64,000 nt of DNA from Chitinispirillales bacterium (GCA_031281485.1 JAITFI010000033.1:1-64000); one strand, 5' to 3'. Shown: positions 30,644-40,697, numbered from the stretch's first letter. Notes: a model not told the origin generated them from the letters alone. Numbers and translations are program-made.

Positions 30644-30901
30644 CTATTTTTTCATCGGTCGTCCTGCGTTATCGATAACGCCCTGCTCAATTTCATCTTG
30701 GAGTTTGAGCACATCAGCAACAACGTCGTCAATAGGGCGTTCCGGTTGTTCGCTCCGCCATTTAGTATAGTCTCGTCCCGGTGTTCCGTAGTTTTCATTC
30801 AAGAAAGCGTGCGCGTTTTCGTATCCGAGCACGTCGATTAGCGCCTTGACCCCTGCTTTACGCAATTCTATCGGGTTTTTGATTTCCGCGACGGCAGTCA
30901 T
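30644..30901 (-). CDS. small protein paired with a PIN-domain gene (possible antitoxin)
   Basis: 85-aa ORF overlapping the stop of the PIN gene by 4 bp. Confidence 0.55.
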   Translation of the reverse strand: MTAVAEIKNPIELRKAGVKALIDVLGYENAHAFLNENYGTPGRDYTKWRSEQPERPIDDVVADVLKLQDEIEQGVIDNAGRPMKK

Positions 30902-31350
30902 ATTAGACCTCCCATATTGAGTTTTAGCGGATTTATAACTTTTACTGCGCTTAGTTTCTTGTTTGTGCTTATACGTTCAAAATCTTTATCAACGGTCAAC
31001 AGTAAGTCAACGTCGGCGGCTTCGGCAATCGCGAGGTGCAGGCTATCCATATTCTTCAACCCTTTCGCGCGAAATTCGTTCATTCGCTGGATTGTGTTTT
31101 TTGTTATTTTTGCGTGTATATTTATGGTGTTTTTGTAAAAAGTTAACGTATCTTCCCGCAAGTCCGTTTCCGGGATGCCTTGCAATTCGGCTAATACGGC
31201 CGCACTGCCCACAATGCCGTGCCCCGCAACTTGACACATATCGATAATGGACATGAGGGCTACAGCCTCCGCCTTGATATCTTTGTTGGTCAAGTCGTCA
31301 TGCCGTCGATCCCAACAGCATGCGTCCACGTATATTTTCATTTTTTTCAC
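30898..31350 (-). CDS. PIN-domain protein (VapC-like)
   Basis: KIYVDACCWDRR...LAELQGIPE...LKNMDSLHLAIAEAADVDLLLTVDKDFER. Confidence 0.75.
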   Translation of the reverse strand: MKKMKIYVDACCWDRRHDDLTNKDIKAEAVALMSIIDMCQVAGHGIVGSAAVLAELQGIPETDLREDTLTFYKNTINIHAKITKNTIQRMNEFRAKGLKNMDSLHLAIAEAADVDLLLTVDKDFERISTNKKLSAVKVINPLKLNMGGLI

Positions 31351-31451
31351 ACCGTTCCCAATCTCCTATTAATATAAGTTTGCGGTATTCAAAAAGTCAA
31401 TACCTATCGCCAAAACCCGCCACGTTTCGCTTCAATCCGGACGCTCCGCGC

Positions 31452-34016
31452 CTACCCGACGACAATGTTAACCAGCCTCCCCTGAACGACTACGACCTTT
31501 CTCACCGTCTTTCCGTCGATAAACGGCTTGATCTTATCCAACGCCATCGCCGCCGCTTTCAACTCTTCCTCCCCGGCGTCGTGCGCCGCTTGGAACTCTC
31601 CGCGCAGTTTTCCGTTGACCTGCACCACCACGGTGACCACGCTGTCAAGCGTCATAGCCTCGTCCCACTTCGGCCACTCGGCGTTGACCGCGAATCCTTT
31701 TCCGCCGAGCTTCTCCCACAACTCGTCGCCGAGATGAGGGGCGTATGGGCTTACCAGCTTGACAAACGCGATTAAATCCTCTTTGGAGGCGCCGTTTGAG
31801 GTGAGGACATTGACAAATTCCATCATCGCCGCGATTGCGGTGTTGAACTTCATGGCTTCAAGGTCGCCCGTCACCTTTTTGACGGTCTTGTGGCGGACAC
31901 GGGCGTTGACGTCGTCCCCTACCCCGCCCTTTTCGATAAATTCATCAACCAATTTACACAACCTGCGCAAGAATCGGTTGCAACCCTCAATCGCCCTCGG
32001 ATCCCACGGCTTGGGCAGTTCGAACTCGCCCATGAACATCTCGTAGAGGCGCAGAACGTCGGCGCCGTACTTTGCAACGACCTCGTCGGGGTTGACGCCG
32101 TTGAGTTTTGATTTCGCCATCTTCTCTATCTCGGCTGTCAATTTCTCGCCCGTGGATTTGAGGTAAGCGTTACCTTCAGAGAAATCGACCTCCGAAAATT
32201 CGTGATACTTGCCGGCGGCGTCGCGGTACGTCGCGGCCAAGACTATCCCCTGATGGCGCAGTTTCTTGAACGGCTCTTTTGTAGACACATATCCCAAATC
32301 ATACAACACTTTGTGCCAAAAACGAGCGTATAAGAGGTGGAGGACGGCGTGTTCGGCGCCGCCTACGTAGAGGTCTACGTTCATCCACTGCTTCTCGGCC
32401 TCTTTGCTCCACGGCTCGGCACTGTTCTTCGGGTCGAGATAACGCAAATAGTACCAACATGACCCGGCCCACTGCGGCATAGTGTTTGTCTCACGCTTCG
32501 CGTCGGCTCCGCATTTCGGGCATTTTGTGTTGACCCACTCGCTTATATTGGCGAGCGGCGACTCGCCGGTACCAGAGGGTTCGTATTTGTCAACTTCGGG
32601 AAGCATAACCGGCAGCGCGTCCTCAGGTACTGGAACCGCGCCGCAGTGCGGGCAGTGGACAATAGGTATCGGTTCGCCCCAATAGCGTTGACGGGAGAAG
32701 ATCCAATCGCGCAACTTGTAGCTCACAGTGGCTTTGCCGTGATGATGTTCATCAAGCCACGCGTTCATTTTACGCTTGGCGTCGTTTGTCGATAATCCGG
32801 TGATGAAGCCTGAATTGACGCTTACACCTTTGGCGGTAAAAGCGACGCCCTGCGGTATTTCGCTTTTGTCAACCGGAGCGACGACTTGTTTGATGGGAAG
32901 GCTGAACTTCACCGCAAATTCGTAGTCCCTGTCGTCGTGCGCCGGAACCGCCATGATCGCGCCTGTGCCGTAACCGGCCAAGACGTAATCCGCGATCCAT
33001 ATAGGTATCAATTCATCATTAACCGGATTTTTGGCCATCGCGCCGGTGAAGACGCCGCTCTTCTCTTTTGACAGCTCGGCGCGTTCAAGGTCGCTCTTCA
33101 TCTTTGCGGCATCCTTATACTGCTTTACAGCGGCGGCTTGACCGTCCGTGGTAATCTCGGCGACAAGCGGATGCTCCGGCGCGAGAACCATGTAGGTCGC
33201 CCCGAAGAGCGTGTCCGGCCTCGTCGTAAAAACTTTTATCTCCTTGCCGTCACCGGCGCCGCCGGACACAGTGAACACCACCTCCGCGCCCTCCGAGCGG
33301 CCTATCCAATTGCGCTGCATCAAAAGCGTGGACTCCGGCCAGTCTACCTCGGCCAAATCCTCAAGCAGCCTGTCGGCGTAGGCGGTGATCTTGAGTATCC
33401 ACTGGCGCAAATCCTTACGCTCTACCGCAGTCCCGCAACGCTCGCACTTGCCGCCGCCCACCACCTCCTCGTTCGCCAAACCTGTCTTGCAGGCGGGACA
33501 CCAATTTATAGGCATCTTGCCCTCGTAGGCGAGCCCCTTTTTGAACAGCTGCAAAAATATCCACTGCGTCCACTTGTAGTACGCCGGGTCGGTGGTGTTG
33601 ATCTCCCTATCCCAATCGTAGGCGAATCCTACCGAGTTGATCTGCTTCGTAAAGTTCGACACGGCCTTCTCGGTGGTAACACGCGGGTGGATGCCGGTCT
33701 TGATGGCGTAGTTCTCCGCCGGCAGCCCGAAAGCGTCCCACCCCATAGGGTGCAGGACATTGTAGCCGTTCATACGTTTATAGCGGCTGATGATGTCGGT
33801 GGCCGTATACCCCTCGCAGTGCCCCACGTGGAGACCGGAACCCGACGGGTAAGGGAACATGTCGAGCGCGTAAAACTTGGGCTTCGCCGGATCGTAGACA
33901 GTCTTGTAGAGGTTGGCCTCACGCCAACGGGCCTGCCACTTTTGCTCAATGTCGGTCGGCGCGTAGGCGTGGGCCGGATTTTTACTTCGGTCTTGATTTT
34001 GATTATCGGCTGACAC
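31452..34016 (-). CDS. leuS: leucyl-tRNA synthetase
   Basis: [23 protein letters not shown] (HIGH region); [15 protein letters not shown] (KMSKS region); GTG start. Confidence 0.97.
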   Translation of the reverse strand: MSADNQNQDRSKNPAHAYAPTDIEQKWQARWREANLYKTVYDPAKPKFYALDMFPYPSGSGLHVGHCEGYTATDIISRYKRMNGYNVLHPMGWDAFGLPAENYAIKTGIHPRVTTEKAVSNFTKQINSVGFAYDWDREINTTDPAYYKWTQWIFLQLFKKGLAYEGKMPINWCPACKTGLANEEVVGGGKCERCGTAVERKDLRQWILKITAYADRLLEDLAEVDWPESTLLMQRNWIGRSEGAEVVFTVSGGAGDGKEIKVFTTRPDTLFGATYMVLAPEHPLVAEITTDGQAAAVKQYKDAAKMKSDLERAELSKEKSGVFTGAMAKNPVNDELIPIWIADYVLAGYGTGAIMAVPAHDDRDYEFAVKFSLPIKQVVAPVDKSEIPQGVAFTAKGVSVNSGFITGLSTNDAKRKMNAWLDEHHHGKATVSYKLRDWIFSRQRYWGEPIPIVHCPHCGAVPVPEDALPVMLPEVDKYEPSGTGESPLANISEWVNTKCPKCGADAKRETNTMPQWAGSCWYYLRYLDPKNSAEPWSKEAEKQWMNVDLYVGGAEHAVLHLLYARFWHKVLYDLGYVSTKEPFKKLRHQGIVLAATYRDAAGKYHEFSEVDFSEGNAYLKSTGEKLTAEIEKMAKSKLNGVNPDEVVAKYGADVLRLYEMFMGEFELPKPWDPRAIEGCNRFLRRLCKLVDEFIEKGGVGDDVNARVRHKTVKKVTGDLEAMKFNTAIAAMMEFVNVLTSNGASKEDLIAFVKLVSPYAPHLGDELWEKLGGKGFAVNAEWPKWDEAMTLDSVVTVVVQVNGKLRGEFQAAHDAGEEELKAAAMALDKIKPFIDGKTVRKVVVVQGRLVNIVVG

Positions 34017-34160
34017 AAAGGCTCCTTTTGGGGCGTTTATCGATTGTCCCGGCGAATTGAATCCTGCCGGCCTATATATGTGGGTATAATATACATCGGG
34101 GGGCGGAAAAAAGTCAATTTTCTTGGGGGGTTGACCATCCTAAATCAACACCGCAAGACG

Positions 34161-34239
34161 CCAAAAGTTTTTGGAAAAAACTGCAAAAACTTGCACAATT
34201 TAAAAGTTTTTGGAAAAAATTACAAAAACTTTTGGATTT
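34161..34239. repeat. two tandem about 41-bp AT-rich imperfect palindromes upstream of the ATPase gene
   Basis: ccaaaagtttttggaaaaaactgcaaaaactt and aaaagtttttggaaaaaattacaaaaacttttgg. Confidence 0.85.
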
Positions 34240-34302
34240 TGGCTGACCATGAATTATATTATAGTAGGGTACGCACAGACCCCCAAAAAAAGGAGTTTCG
34301 CC

Positions 34303-35535
34303 ATGTCCGAAAAAAAAGGCGATGTCATAATCAGGCAAAGATACCTAGAAACATTGCTTGATTATAAAGACAAGAAAGTAATAAAAGTAATCACCGGCAT
34401 CAGACGCTGCGGAAAGTCCACTATGATGTCCATATTCGCCGATGAACTGGCCAAAATGGGCGTTCCGCCGAAACAAATCATAGAGATGAATTTCGAATCC
34501 ATGAAATTCAATCACGTAACCGGATACGAAGAGCTGTACGCGTACGTGGCAAAGCTAATCCAGCCGAGAAGAAAAACGTACCTCTTCTTTGATGAAATAC
34601 AAATGGTCAAAAACTGGGAGAAGGCCGTGAACTCCTTCTTGGTAGATTTTAACGTGGACATCTACATAACCGGCTCCAACGCCTACCTGCTCTCCTCCGA
34701 ACTCTCCACCCTACTCTCCGGTAGATACGTTGAGATTAAAATGCTCCCCCTTTCGTTCAAGGAATTTTTGGACTTCAACCGCTTCAACCGTGGCTCCTCT
34801 ATGGAGGATAAATTCCTGCTGTTCGCAAAATACGGCGGAATGCCGGCGGTCGCGGAATATAACTTCAACGAAAAGATGATCTATGAAATGCTGGAGGGCG
34901 TCTACAACACCGTCATCGTAAAAGACATCGCACAAAGAAACAAAATTACCGATCACACCCTACTCAAAAAACTGACCGATTTCTTGGCGCACAGCATCGG
35001 ATCAGTAAATTCCGTAAACAGCATAAGCAACTACTTGGTGAGCAACAAAGAGACGACACATAAATCCGCGCCCAACAAAATAGTCCCAAACTATATCGCC
35101 GCGTTGCAAAACGCCTTCATCTTCTACGAACTGAAAAGGTACGACATAAAAGGAAAAGCCCTGCTCAGAACCCTCGGCAAAAACTATATCGTCGATATCG
35201 GCCTGAGAAATATGCTCTTAGGCTACAGAGACGCCGAAAAAGGGCATATCTTAGAAAACATCGTCTTTCTGGAACTGCTGCGGCGCGGCTACAAAATACA
35301 TATCGGAAAGTATTTGAACTTTGAAATAGACTTCATAGCCGAAACGCCGAAAGAAAAAATATACTTCCAAGTATGCGAAAGCCTGAGCGACAAAAACGTA
35401 CTGGAAAGGGAAATCGCGCCGCTCAGACTCATAAAAGACAACCATGAAAAGGTGATACTGTCGCAAGATAAAGACTTCATCGCCTCGTACGACGGGATAA
35501 AGGTTCGAAACGTTTTGGAGTTTCTGTTGGAGTAA
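34303..35535 (+). CDS. AAA-type ATPase, DUF4143-like C-terminus
   Basis: KVITGIRRCGKSTMMSIFADEL Walker A; YLFFDEIQMVKNWEKAVNSF; ITGSNAYLLSSELSTLLSGRYVEIKMLPLSFKEFL. Confidence 0.92.
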   Translation: MSEKKGDVIIRQRYLETLLDYKDKKVIKVITGIRRCGKSTMMSIFADELAKMGVPPKQIIEMNFESMKFNHVTGYEELYAYVAKLIQPRRKTYLFFDEIQMVKNWEKAVNSFLVDFNVDIYITGSNAYLLSSELSTLLSGRYVEIKMLPLSFKEFLDFNRFNRGSSMEDKFLLFAKYGGMPAVAEYNFNEKMIYEMLEGVYNTVIVKDIAQRNKITDHTLLKKLTDFLAHSIGSVNSVNSISNYLVSNKETTHKSAPNKIVPNYIAALQNAFIFYELKRYDIKGKALLRTLGKNYIVDIGLRNMLLGYRDAEKGHILENIVFLELLRRGYKIHIGKYLNFEIDFIAETPKEKIYFQVCESLSDKNVLEREIAPLRLIKDNHEKVILSQDKDFIASYDGIKVRNVLEFLLE

Positions 35536-35575
35536 GTATCGTTCACCACGTGCCTACTTTACCCGGCGCTTTTAA
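35536..35575 (-). pseudogene. 3' tail remnant of a gene homologous to the DUF3782-like gene at 37519..38133
   Basis: Reverse strand reads KAPGKVGTW* versus KAPDEVGTW* of the intact gene, with matching 3' flank. Confidence 0.65.
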
Positions 35576-35596
35576 AGTCAAATTATTTTAAAATCT

Positions 35597-35666
35597 TTTT
35601 TAGACGAAGCCTTCGGCTTCATAGGATATGCGGGGCTAAACCCCGCATATAAAATCAAAATCAAAA
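35597..35666. repeat. composite palindromic element, copy 3 (left arm only)
   Basis: tagacgaagccttcggcttcataggatatgcggggctaaaccccgcatataaaatcaaaatcaaaa as in copy 1. Confidence 0.85.
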
Positions 35667-35772
35667 CAATGTAGGGGCGGCCCCGCGTGGCCGCCCATGG
35701 TTTTGACGTCGTCGGACGGCGTGTATGCGTGGGGCGAGTTTTGACTCTGGTTTTGATTATTGTAAGTAAGTT

Positions 35773-36309
35773 TCATAGTTTATCTTCAAACTTTTCGACA
35801 ATATCCAACATCTCTTTTATCTTGGCTTCAAATATCCTCTCTATTTTGTTGCCTTTGCCTTCAACAAAATCCCTTAAATCCTTAAAAAACTCTTTGTTCC
35901 ACGTTTCATATATATCCATCAATTTGAATATCCACAACCCTCCGTTCCTTCTATCGACATTTTTTCGTACCCCTTCCCTTTCGTGTTCTTTCTTGGCGAT
36001 TGAAAAATTGTTATCGATTTCTTTGGCCCAATTTTCAGCCCCCCGCTCCCAATGTCCCCAATAACCGCAGCCGTATTGTCGTACACCCTTATCAATTACA
36101 AAGTAGATATAACAGCAATTCCACTTATGTCTTTTGAGGAAAATGTTCCCCTTCGGTTCTCTAATCTCTTGATCTCCATCCGGTTTTTTCGGCGTTTTAT
36201 AGAAATCCAAATCGTTATTACTCGCGAGTTTGCGCATCATTTCAAAGAAATCATTTTCCACCAAATCTCGTTCTTTTGGGGAAAGGTCCGACAAATTTCC
36301 ATTGCTCAT
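35773..36309 (-). CDS. hypothetical protein
   Basis: MSNGNLSDLSPKERDLVENDFFEMMRKLAS..., AAAGGAG RBS before 36309. Confidence 0.6.
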   Translation of the reverse strand: MSNGNLSDLSPKERDLVENDFFEMMRKLASNNDLDFYKTPKKPDGDQEIREPKGNIFLKRHKWNCCYIYFVIDKGVRQYGCGYWGHWERGAENWAKEIDNNFSIAKKEHEREGVRKNVDRRNGGLWIFKLMDIYETWNKEFFKDLRDFVEGKGNKIERIFEAKIKEMLDIVEKFEDKL

Positions 36310-36381
36310 GGTATGCTCCTTTAAATCACGGCATCGCCGCGTGTGGTGATTTATTATCAATATTACCGTACATTCGGCTTC

Positions 36382-36497
36382 TCACAACTCCAAATCCCCC
36401 CTAAAATACTCAATAGTCTTAACAAGCCCCTCCTTCAACCTTACTTTTGGCTCCCACCCTAATCTCTCCTTGGCCAGCGTGATATCCAGCTGCCTTT
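36382..36497 (-). pseudogene. 3' tail fragment (B) of the SDR/UDP-glucuronate-decarboxylase-like gene at 41452
   Basis: Nearly the same sequence as 41452-41563 (ctcacaactccaaatcccccctaaaatactcaatagtcttaacaagccc...), interrupted by a 34-bp repeat. Confidence 0.92.
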
Positions 36498-36531
36498 GTT
36501 TTTGGAAAAAATTACAAAAACTTTTGGATTT
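36498..36531. repeat. exact 34-bp copy of the palindrome upstream of the ATPase gene
   Basis: gtttttggaaaaaattacaaaaacttttggattt, same as 34206..34239. Confidence 0.93.
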
Positions 36532-36536
36532 ATTTA

Positions 36537-37490
36537 TCACGAATCGACGATCCCGTATGTTCTCGCCAAAAAATCATTATAACCGTTTGGTTTGTCATGG
36601 TTTATTTTTGACGCTGCAAACATATCCTTAAGCGCATGCATCTTGTCCCCGCTAAATTCGTATGCCATCGCGCGCTCATAGTAGAGATCGGCATTCTTCC
36701 TGCCGCTCAATATGATCGCGTTTGTCAGGTCTTTGATCGCCGCGTCGTAATTTTTGCTTTCGCGATTGGCTTTCCCGCGCCATGTGTAAGCGTAGAGTTT
36801 CTCATTATCGCCTATCTCAATTGTTTTCGTAAAATCGTTCACCGCCTCGCCGTAATTTTCGTTTTTGTAATGGGCCACCCCGCGAGACATATAATTTGTG
36901 GCAGCTCCGGCATCAGACAGCTCAATCGCCTTTGTCAGATCGCCGATGGCGTTTTCGAAATCCTGATTTCCGAGGTAGGCTGTTCCGCGCCTTGAGTAAT
37001 ATTCGGCATCTTTTCCGCCCTCCAATTCGATCGCCTTTGTTAGATCGCTAATCGCCTCGTCAAACTTCATGAGCGTGAGATAGACCGTACCGCGCCAAAA
37101 ATAACCGGCGTACGCTTTCCCGTCATCCAATTCAATCACCCTCGTCAAATCGCTAATCGCCTTGTTAACGTTTTTGGTCTCAAAATAAGCCCTGCCGCGC
37201 CAGACGTAATCGTCCCCTATTTCGGTATTCCGCAATTCAATCAGTTTTGTCAAATCCTTTATAGCGCAGGGGAAGTTTTTGTCACAAAAGTAAGCCCCGC
37301 TACGTAAGAAATAGTCTTCGAGACGGTCATGCCCCCTAAGCTCAATCGCCTTCGTCAGAGCGACAATCGCGTTCTTATGATTTCCGCTCCGAACATAAGA
37401 CTCTCCGCGACGAAGATATTCATCCGCTTCTATTTCATTTAATTTTCTCATAATAAGATCACTTTCTTTTGACCAACTATTCGACAACAT
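36537..37490 (-). CDS. TPR-repeat protein
   Basis: About seven repeats of the type [27 protein letters not shown]. Confidence 0.85.
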   Translation of the reverse strand: MLSNSWSKESDLIMRKLNEIEADEYLRRGESYVRSGNHKNAIVALTKAIELRGHDRLEDYFLRSGAYFCDKNFPCAIKDLTKLIELRNTEIGDDYVWRGRAYFETKNVNKAISDLTRVIELDDGKAYAGYFWRGTVYLTLMKFDEAISDLTKAIELEGGKDAEYYSRRGTAYLGNQDFENAIGDLTKAIELSDAGAATNYMSRGVAHYKNENYGEAVNDFTKTIEIGDNEKLYAYTWRGKANRESKNYDAAIKDLTNAIILSGRKNADLYYERAMAYEFSGDKMHALKDMFAASKINHDKPNGYNDFLARTYGIVDS

Positions 37491-37518
37491 CCGTTGAAGG
37501 ACGGTTATAGATAATCGT

Positions 37519-38133
37519 TTACCACGTACCTACCTCATCCGGCGCTTTTACATCGATTTTTTCGGTATCTTCGTTGATGTCTATCAAGTACATACCGCTC
37601 TTGGCGGCGAGTTCGCGAGCCTCTTCATCGAAACCTATGCCGGCTACGGCGGCGTACATGGTTTTGCCGGTCATACCCGTTATACGCTCTTTTTTGCGCA
37701 ATATTTCTAAGCGTTTCAGGTGCCTCTCCACCCATTTTTTTGAAACCTGTGTCTTTACCTCTACCACCATAACCTCGTCGCAATTTTCAAGCAGCAGGTC
37801 TACTTCCGTCAATGTGCTACCGTCGGTGTCGGAGTATTCTTTTCCGGACGAGGCCATCGTGAAAGTGTGCCTAAAGGCATTCATCTTTTCCTTTACTCCC
37901 GGAATGACAATCATTTCCACAATCTCGCCGATGCTGTTGTTCAGCCCGCCCATATTCTTTTCCAGACGCTGCATCAAACGCTCTGTTTCTTTATGGGTTT
38001 CTGCCAGCTCTTTCCGGGTCGCCTCCCACTCTCTCTGACTTTCCGCACGGCTTTCCTCCCACTTTTTTTGGCTTTCCACCATTGTCACGCCAAGTTGGGC
38101 TACAATGTCTTCTAATGTTGTCATGCTTGTCAT
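37519..38133 (-). CDS. coiled-coil + PD-(D/E)XK-nuclease-like protein (DUF3782-like)
   Basis: Coiled coil ESQKKWEESRAESQREWEATRKELAETHKETERLMQ; LTEVDLLLENCDEVMVVEVKTQV. Confidence 0.7.
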   Translation of the reverse strand: MTSMTTLEDIVAQLGVTMVESQKKWEESRAESQREWEATRKELAETHKETERLMQRLEKNMGGLNNSIGEIVEMIVIPGVKEKMNAFRHTFTMASSGKEYSDTDGSTLTEVDLLLENCDEVMVVEVKTQVSKKWVERHLKRLEILRKKERITGMTGKTMYAAVAGIGFDEEARELAAKSGMYLIDINEDTEKIDVKAPDEVGTW

Positions 38134-38316
38134 TTTGACACTCCCCCTTAATTAGGTTAATACGCCGAATACAGCCGCCTGCCGCGACGGACTGCCCCGC
38201 ATATATACTTAAATATAATAAATTTTAGGCGCGGTTGCAAATTTTTTAATTGGAGATAGGATTTGTGGGGAAATAATAACACGAGATTCAGCGTCCAAAA
38301 AATGCCATAAAACGCT

Positions 38317-39342
38317 TCAAAAAGGCTGTTTTGGCGGCATGGACACGGCGGTTATGTTTTTAAAAGTTTTCCAACCGGCGGCTTGACGATAGGCGTCAAT
38401 GCTGTTTTGAGGCACATTTACGACGCAAGACATATATTTTACGCCGTCAAACGCCGCTAACTCCAGCCGGGGCGGGACAGGATTTCTGCATGTTACGGCG
38501 GCAAGGCGGCCGCAATTCGAAAACGCGCTGTTTCCTATAGACGCCACGCTGTTGGGAATGGTTAAGGCGCTTAGGTTATTGCTGCCTGAAAACGCGGATT
38601 TTCCTATAGACATTACTCCATCCTCAACAACTATATTGGTAATGGCGCTTTTGTTTTTGCTCCAAAGGTACATGGCGTTGTCTTTCATATTCCCGTTGCC
38701 GCGAACGATAAACGTCCCATCGGCCAATAAATCGGCGGCGACGGTTCCGACCGCCGCGCCGCAATCCCACGTCGCAACGATCTTGGGCGGTTCGGACGAC
38801 GAATAGGCGGACTGAAGCGCGCCGTTTGAGGCTATCGGACGGACAGGCTTAGACTCCTTAAACATCTTCCTCACCACTTCGTCCGACACTTGTTCGAGAT
38901 CGTCCATCGATTTCAACGGACTGTTGGCGTCGCCGATAAACGCGACCACCGCCGTCTCCACGTCTATTATGCGGGCAGAAACCTGAAATCCCCCGAAAGC
39001 CGGCGTTATGTCGGCCGCGCACACATATCTGACGCCGTATTGTTTGCCCAGCGCGCTGATTTGGCTGTCGTCTATCGCGCCGCTGCGTTGTTTCGCCTGC
39101 TCCTTGTCTATTTCGGCCAAAAATACATCGGAACGCTCTATGGCGATGAAATGGCCCCTTTCAACGAGAGCGGAGAGAATCCGCGTGCCGAGCGCTTTCT
39201 TCTCGTCTTTATGAACGCCGACGCCGCCGGTTACGTAAACGGCGATCTTCGGCAGGCTTTGCGTATATGCCGTTACGCTCACGAACATGATTATAAAAAG
39301 AAATACCGAACTTCTCACGTTTTTACGCTTTGCGGCGGCCAT
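38317..39342 (-). CDS. CsgG-like module fused to BspA-type leucine-rich repeats (LRR_5)
   Basis: KIAVYVTGGVGVHKDEKKALGTRILSALVERGHFIAIERSDVFLAEI; VMSIGKSAFSGSNNLSALTIPNSVASIGNSAFSNCGRLAAVTCRN. Confidence 0.82.
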   Translation of the reverse strand: MAAAKRKNVRSSVFLFIIMFVSVTAYTQSLPKIAVYVTGGVGVHKDEKKALGTRILSALVERGHFIAIERSDVFLAEIDKEQAKQRSGAIDDSQISALGKQYGVRYVCAADITPAFGGFQVSARIIDVETAVVAFIGDANSPLKSMDDLEQVSDEVVRKMFKESKPVRPIASNGALQSAYSSSEPPKIVATWDCGAAVGTVAADLLADGTFIVRGNGNMKDNAMYLWSKNKSAITNIVVEDGVMSIGKSAFSGSNNLSALTIPNSVASIGNSAFSNCGRLAAVTCRNPVPPRLELAAFDGVKYMSCVVNVPQNSIDAYRQAAGWKTFKNITAVSMPPKQPF

Positions 39343-39447
39343 TATCTCTATCCTTTATGATTTTTTGACGACGGTAGCGGTTGAATTTATCAACCGCTAC
39401 AATTTTTACGCGAACTCAGACAAAACGTATTCTGGAACGATTAAACA

Positions 39448-39936
39448 TCAGTAGCCGGAAAGCCCCCGTAAATCCTGCTTAATCGTCTCCAATACTCTCG
39501 TGTCACAGCCTAAAATCCAGCTTCCGTTTATCATTTTCTCAGCCTCCGAGTTCACCTCTATCTTACTTCTTTGCGGCGACAGTTTTATAGTGATTTTGGA
39601 ACGATAGTCTTCCGTAACTTGGATTTGACCGGTAGTCGTAACTGTGCGGTTAGTCCACTTCGTACGTATGTAGCCGGATTCTTTCGAAAGCATCTCTATC
39701 TCGTACTTTCTGGATACGAGGCTAACAACATCGTCATATAGCACGTTGTAATCAACCCTGTCCGAAATAGGGATGCTCGCCCAGCCCGCCTCGGCGCAAG
39801 AAGTCTCCCAGCCTAATTTGGGTCCGCTGTTGGATTGTTGATTGTTTGAACCCTCCAACAATTCCATACATGACGTTAATGCGCCAGCGACAACCGCCGC
39901 CGCAACCGCCGCCAACAAAAAACGTACTGTTTTCAT
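39448..39936 (-). CDS. putative lipoprotein
   Basis: MKTVRFLLAAVAAAVVAGALTSCMELLEG lipobox; GGAGGAGT RBS. Confidence 0.7.
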   Translation of the reverse strand: MKTVRFLLAAVAAAVVAGALTSCMELLEGSNNQQSNSGPKLGWETSCAEAGWASIPISDRVDYNVLYDDVVSLVSRKYEIEMLSKESGYIRTKWTNRTVTTTGQIQVTEDYRSKITIKLSPQRSKIEVNSEAEKMINGSWILGCDTRVLETIKQDLRGLSGY

Positions 39937-40198
39937 AACAGACTCCTCCTAAAAATTAAAATGTTTATGGGTGTATTTATTGATTTCACGCGAGCAATGC
40001 CGAATGTAAGACATAAATTGACTAATATAATATTGAAATATATGCACGTTGACGCACGGTATGTCAACACAATATGCCATGCCATAGGCATAGTCCGGCA
40101 TATTATGCAATCTCCGTAACTTATTGATTTTTCTAGGATTACATTGATACTGCGAAAGAATGAATGTGTTTTGACTTTTGTGATTGTATGTATATATT

Positions 40199-40215
40199 GG
40201 GGGGGGGGGGGGGGG
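40199..40215. repeat. G17 homopolymer tract (C17 on the strand of the downstream genes)
   Basis: Direct read: tatatt(G17)attcgc. Confidence 0.92.
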
Positions 40216-40531
40216 ATTCGCCGGTTGGCATACGCCTAGCAAAAACTGCGCCGCCGCCCACGGCGCACACAGAACACGCCGCCATTGACGTCGCAAATGA
40301 CGCTGACGCAACCAAAAGTCCAAAAACGACCGGCGTAGCTACCATACTATCTACCCTTACCCATCCACCCGCAAAAAAGCTTCCGAAGCTATTCATACGT
40401 CACATACGTACATACTATAATATATATCGGCGGCAGAAAAAAATCAAGTTTTTTTTAAAAAATGTTAAAAATCGAAAAATACCCCCGTATATGGTTAATT
40501 CTTTATCAATCCTACCCATGTACTAGTCTCC

Positions 40532-40692
40532 TCACAGTTCCAAATCCCCCTTAAAATACTCAATCGTCTTAACCAATCCGTCTTTCAACCCGATTTTCGT
40601 CTCCCACCCTAACCGTTCTTTGGCCAGCGTTATGTCCGGCTGCCGCTGTTTCGGATCGTCGGACGGCAAACGGTTGATAAACGATTTTCGAC
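40532..40692 (-). pseudogene. 3' tail fragment (C) of an SDR/UDP-glucuronate-decarboxylase-like gene
   Basis: Reverse strand reads [44 protein letters not shown], nearly identical in protein to the end of 41452..42393 but with many synonymous differences. Confidence 0.93.
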
Positions 40693-40697
40693 AGAAT

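Noticed and set aside
33138-34013. 291-aa ORF antisense to leuS
   Set aside because: Shadow ORF; leuS is unambiguous on the other strand.
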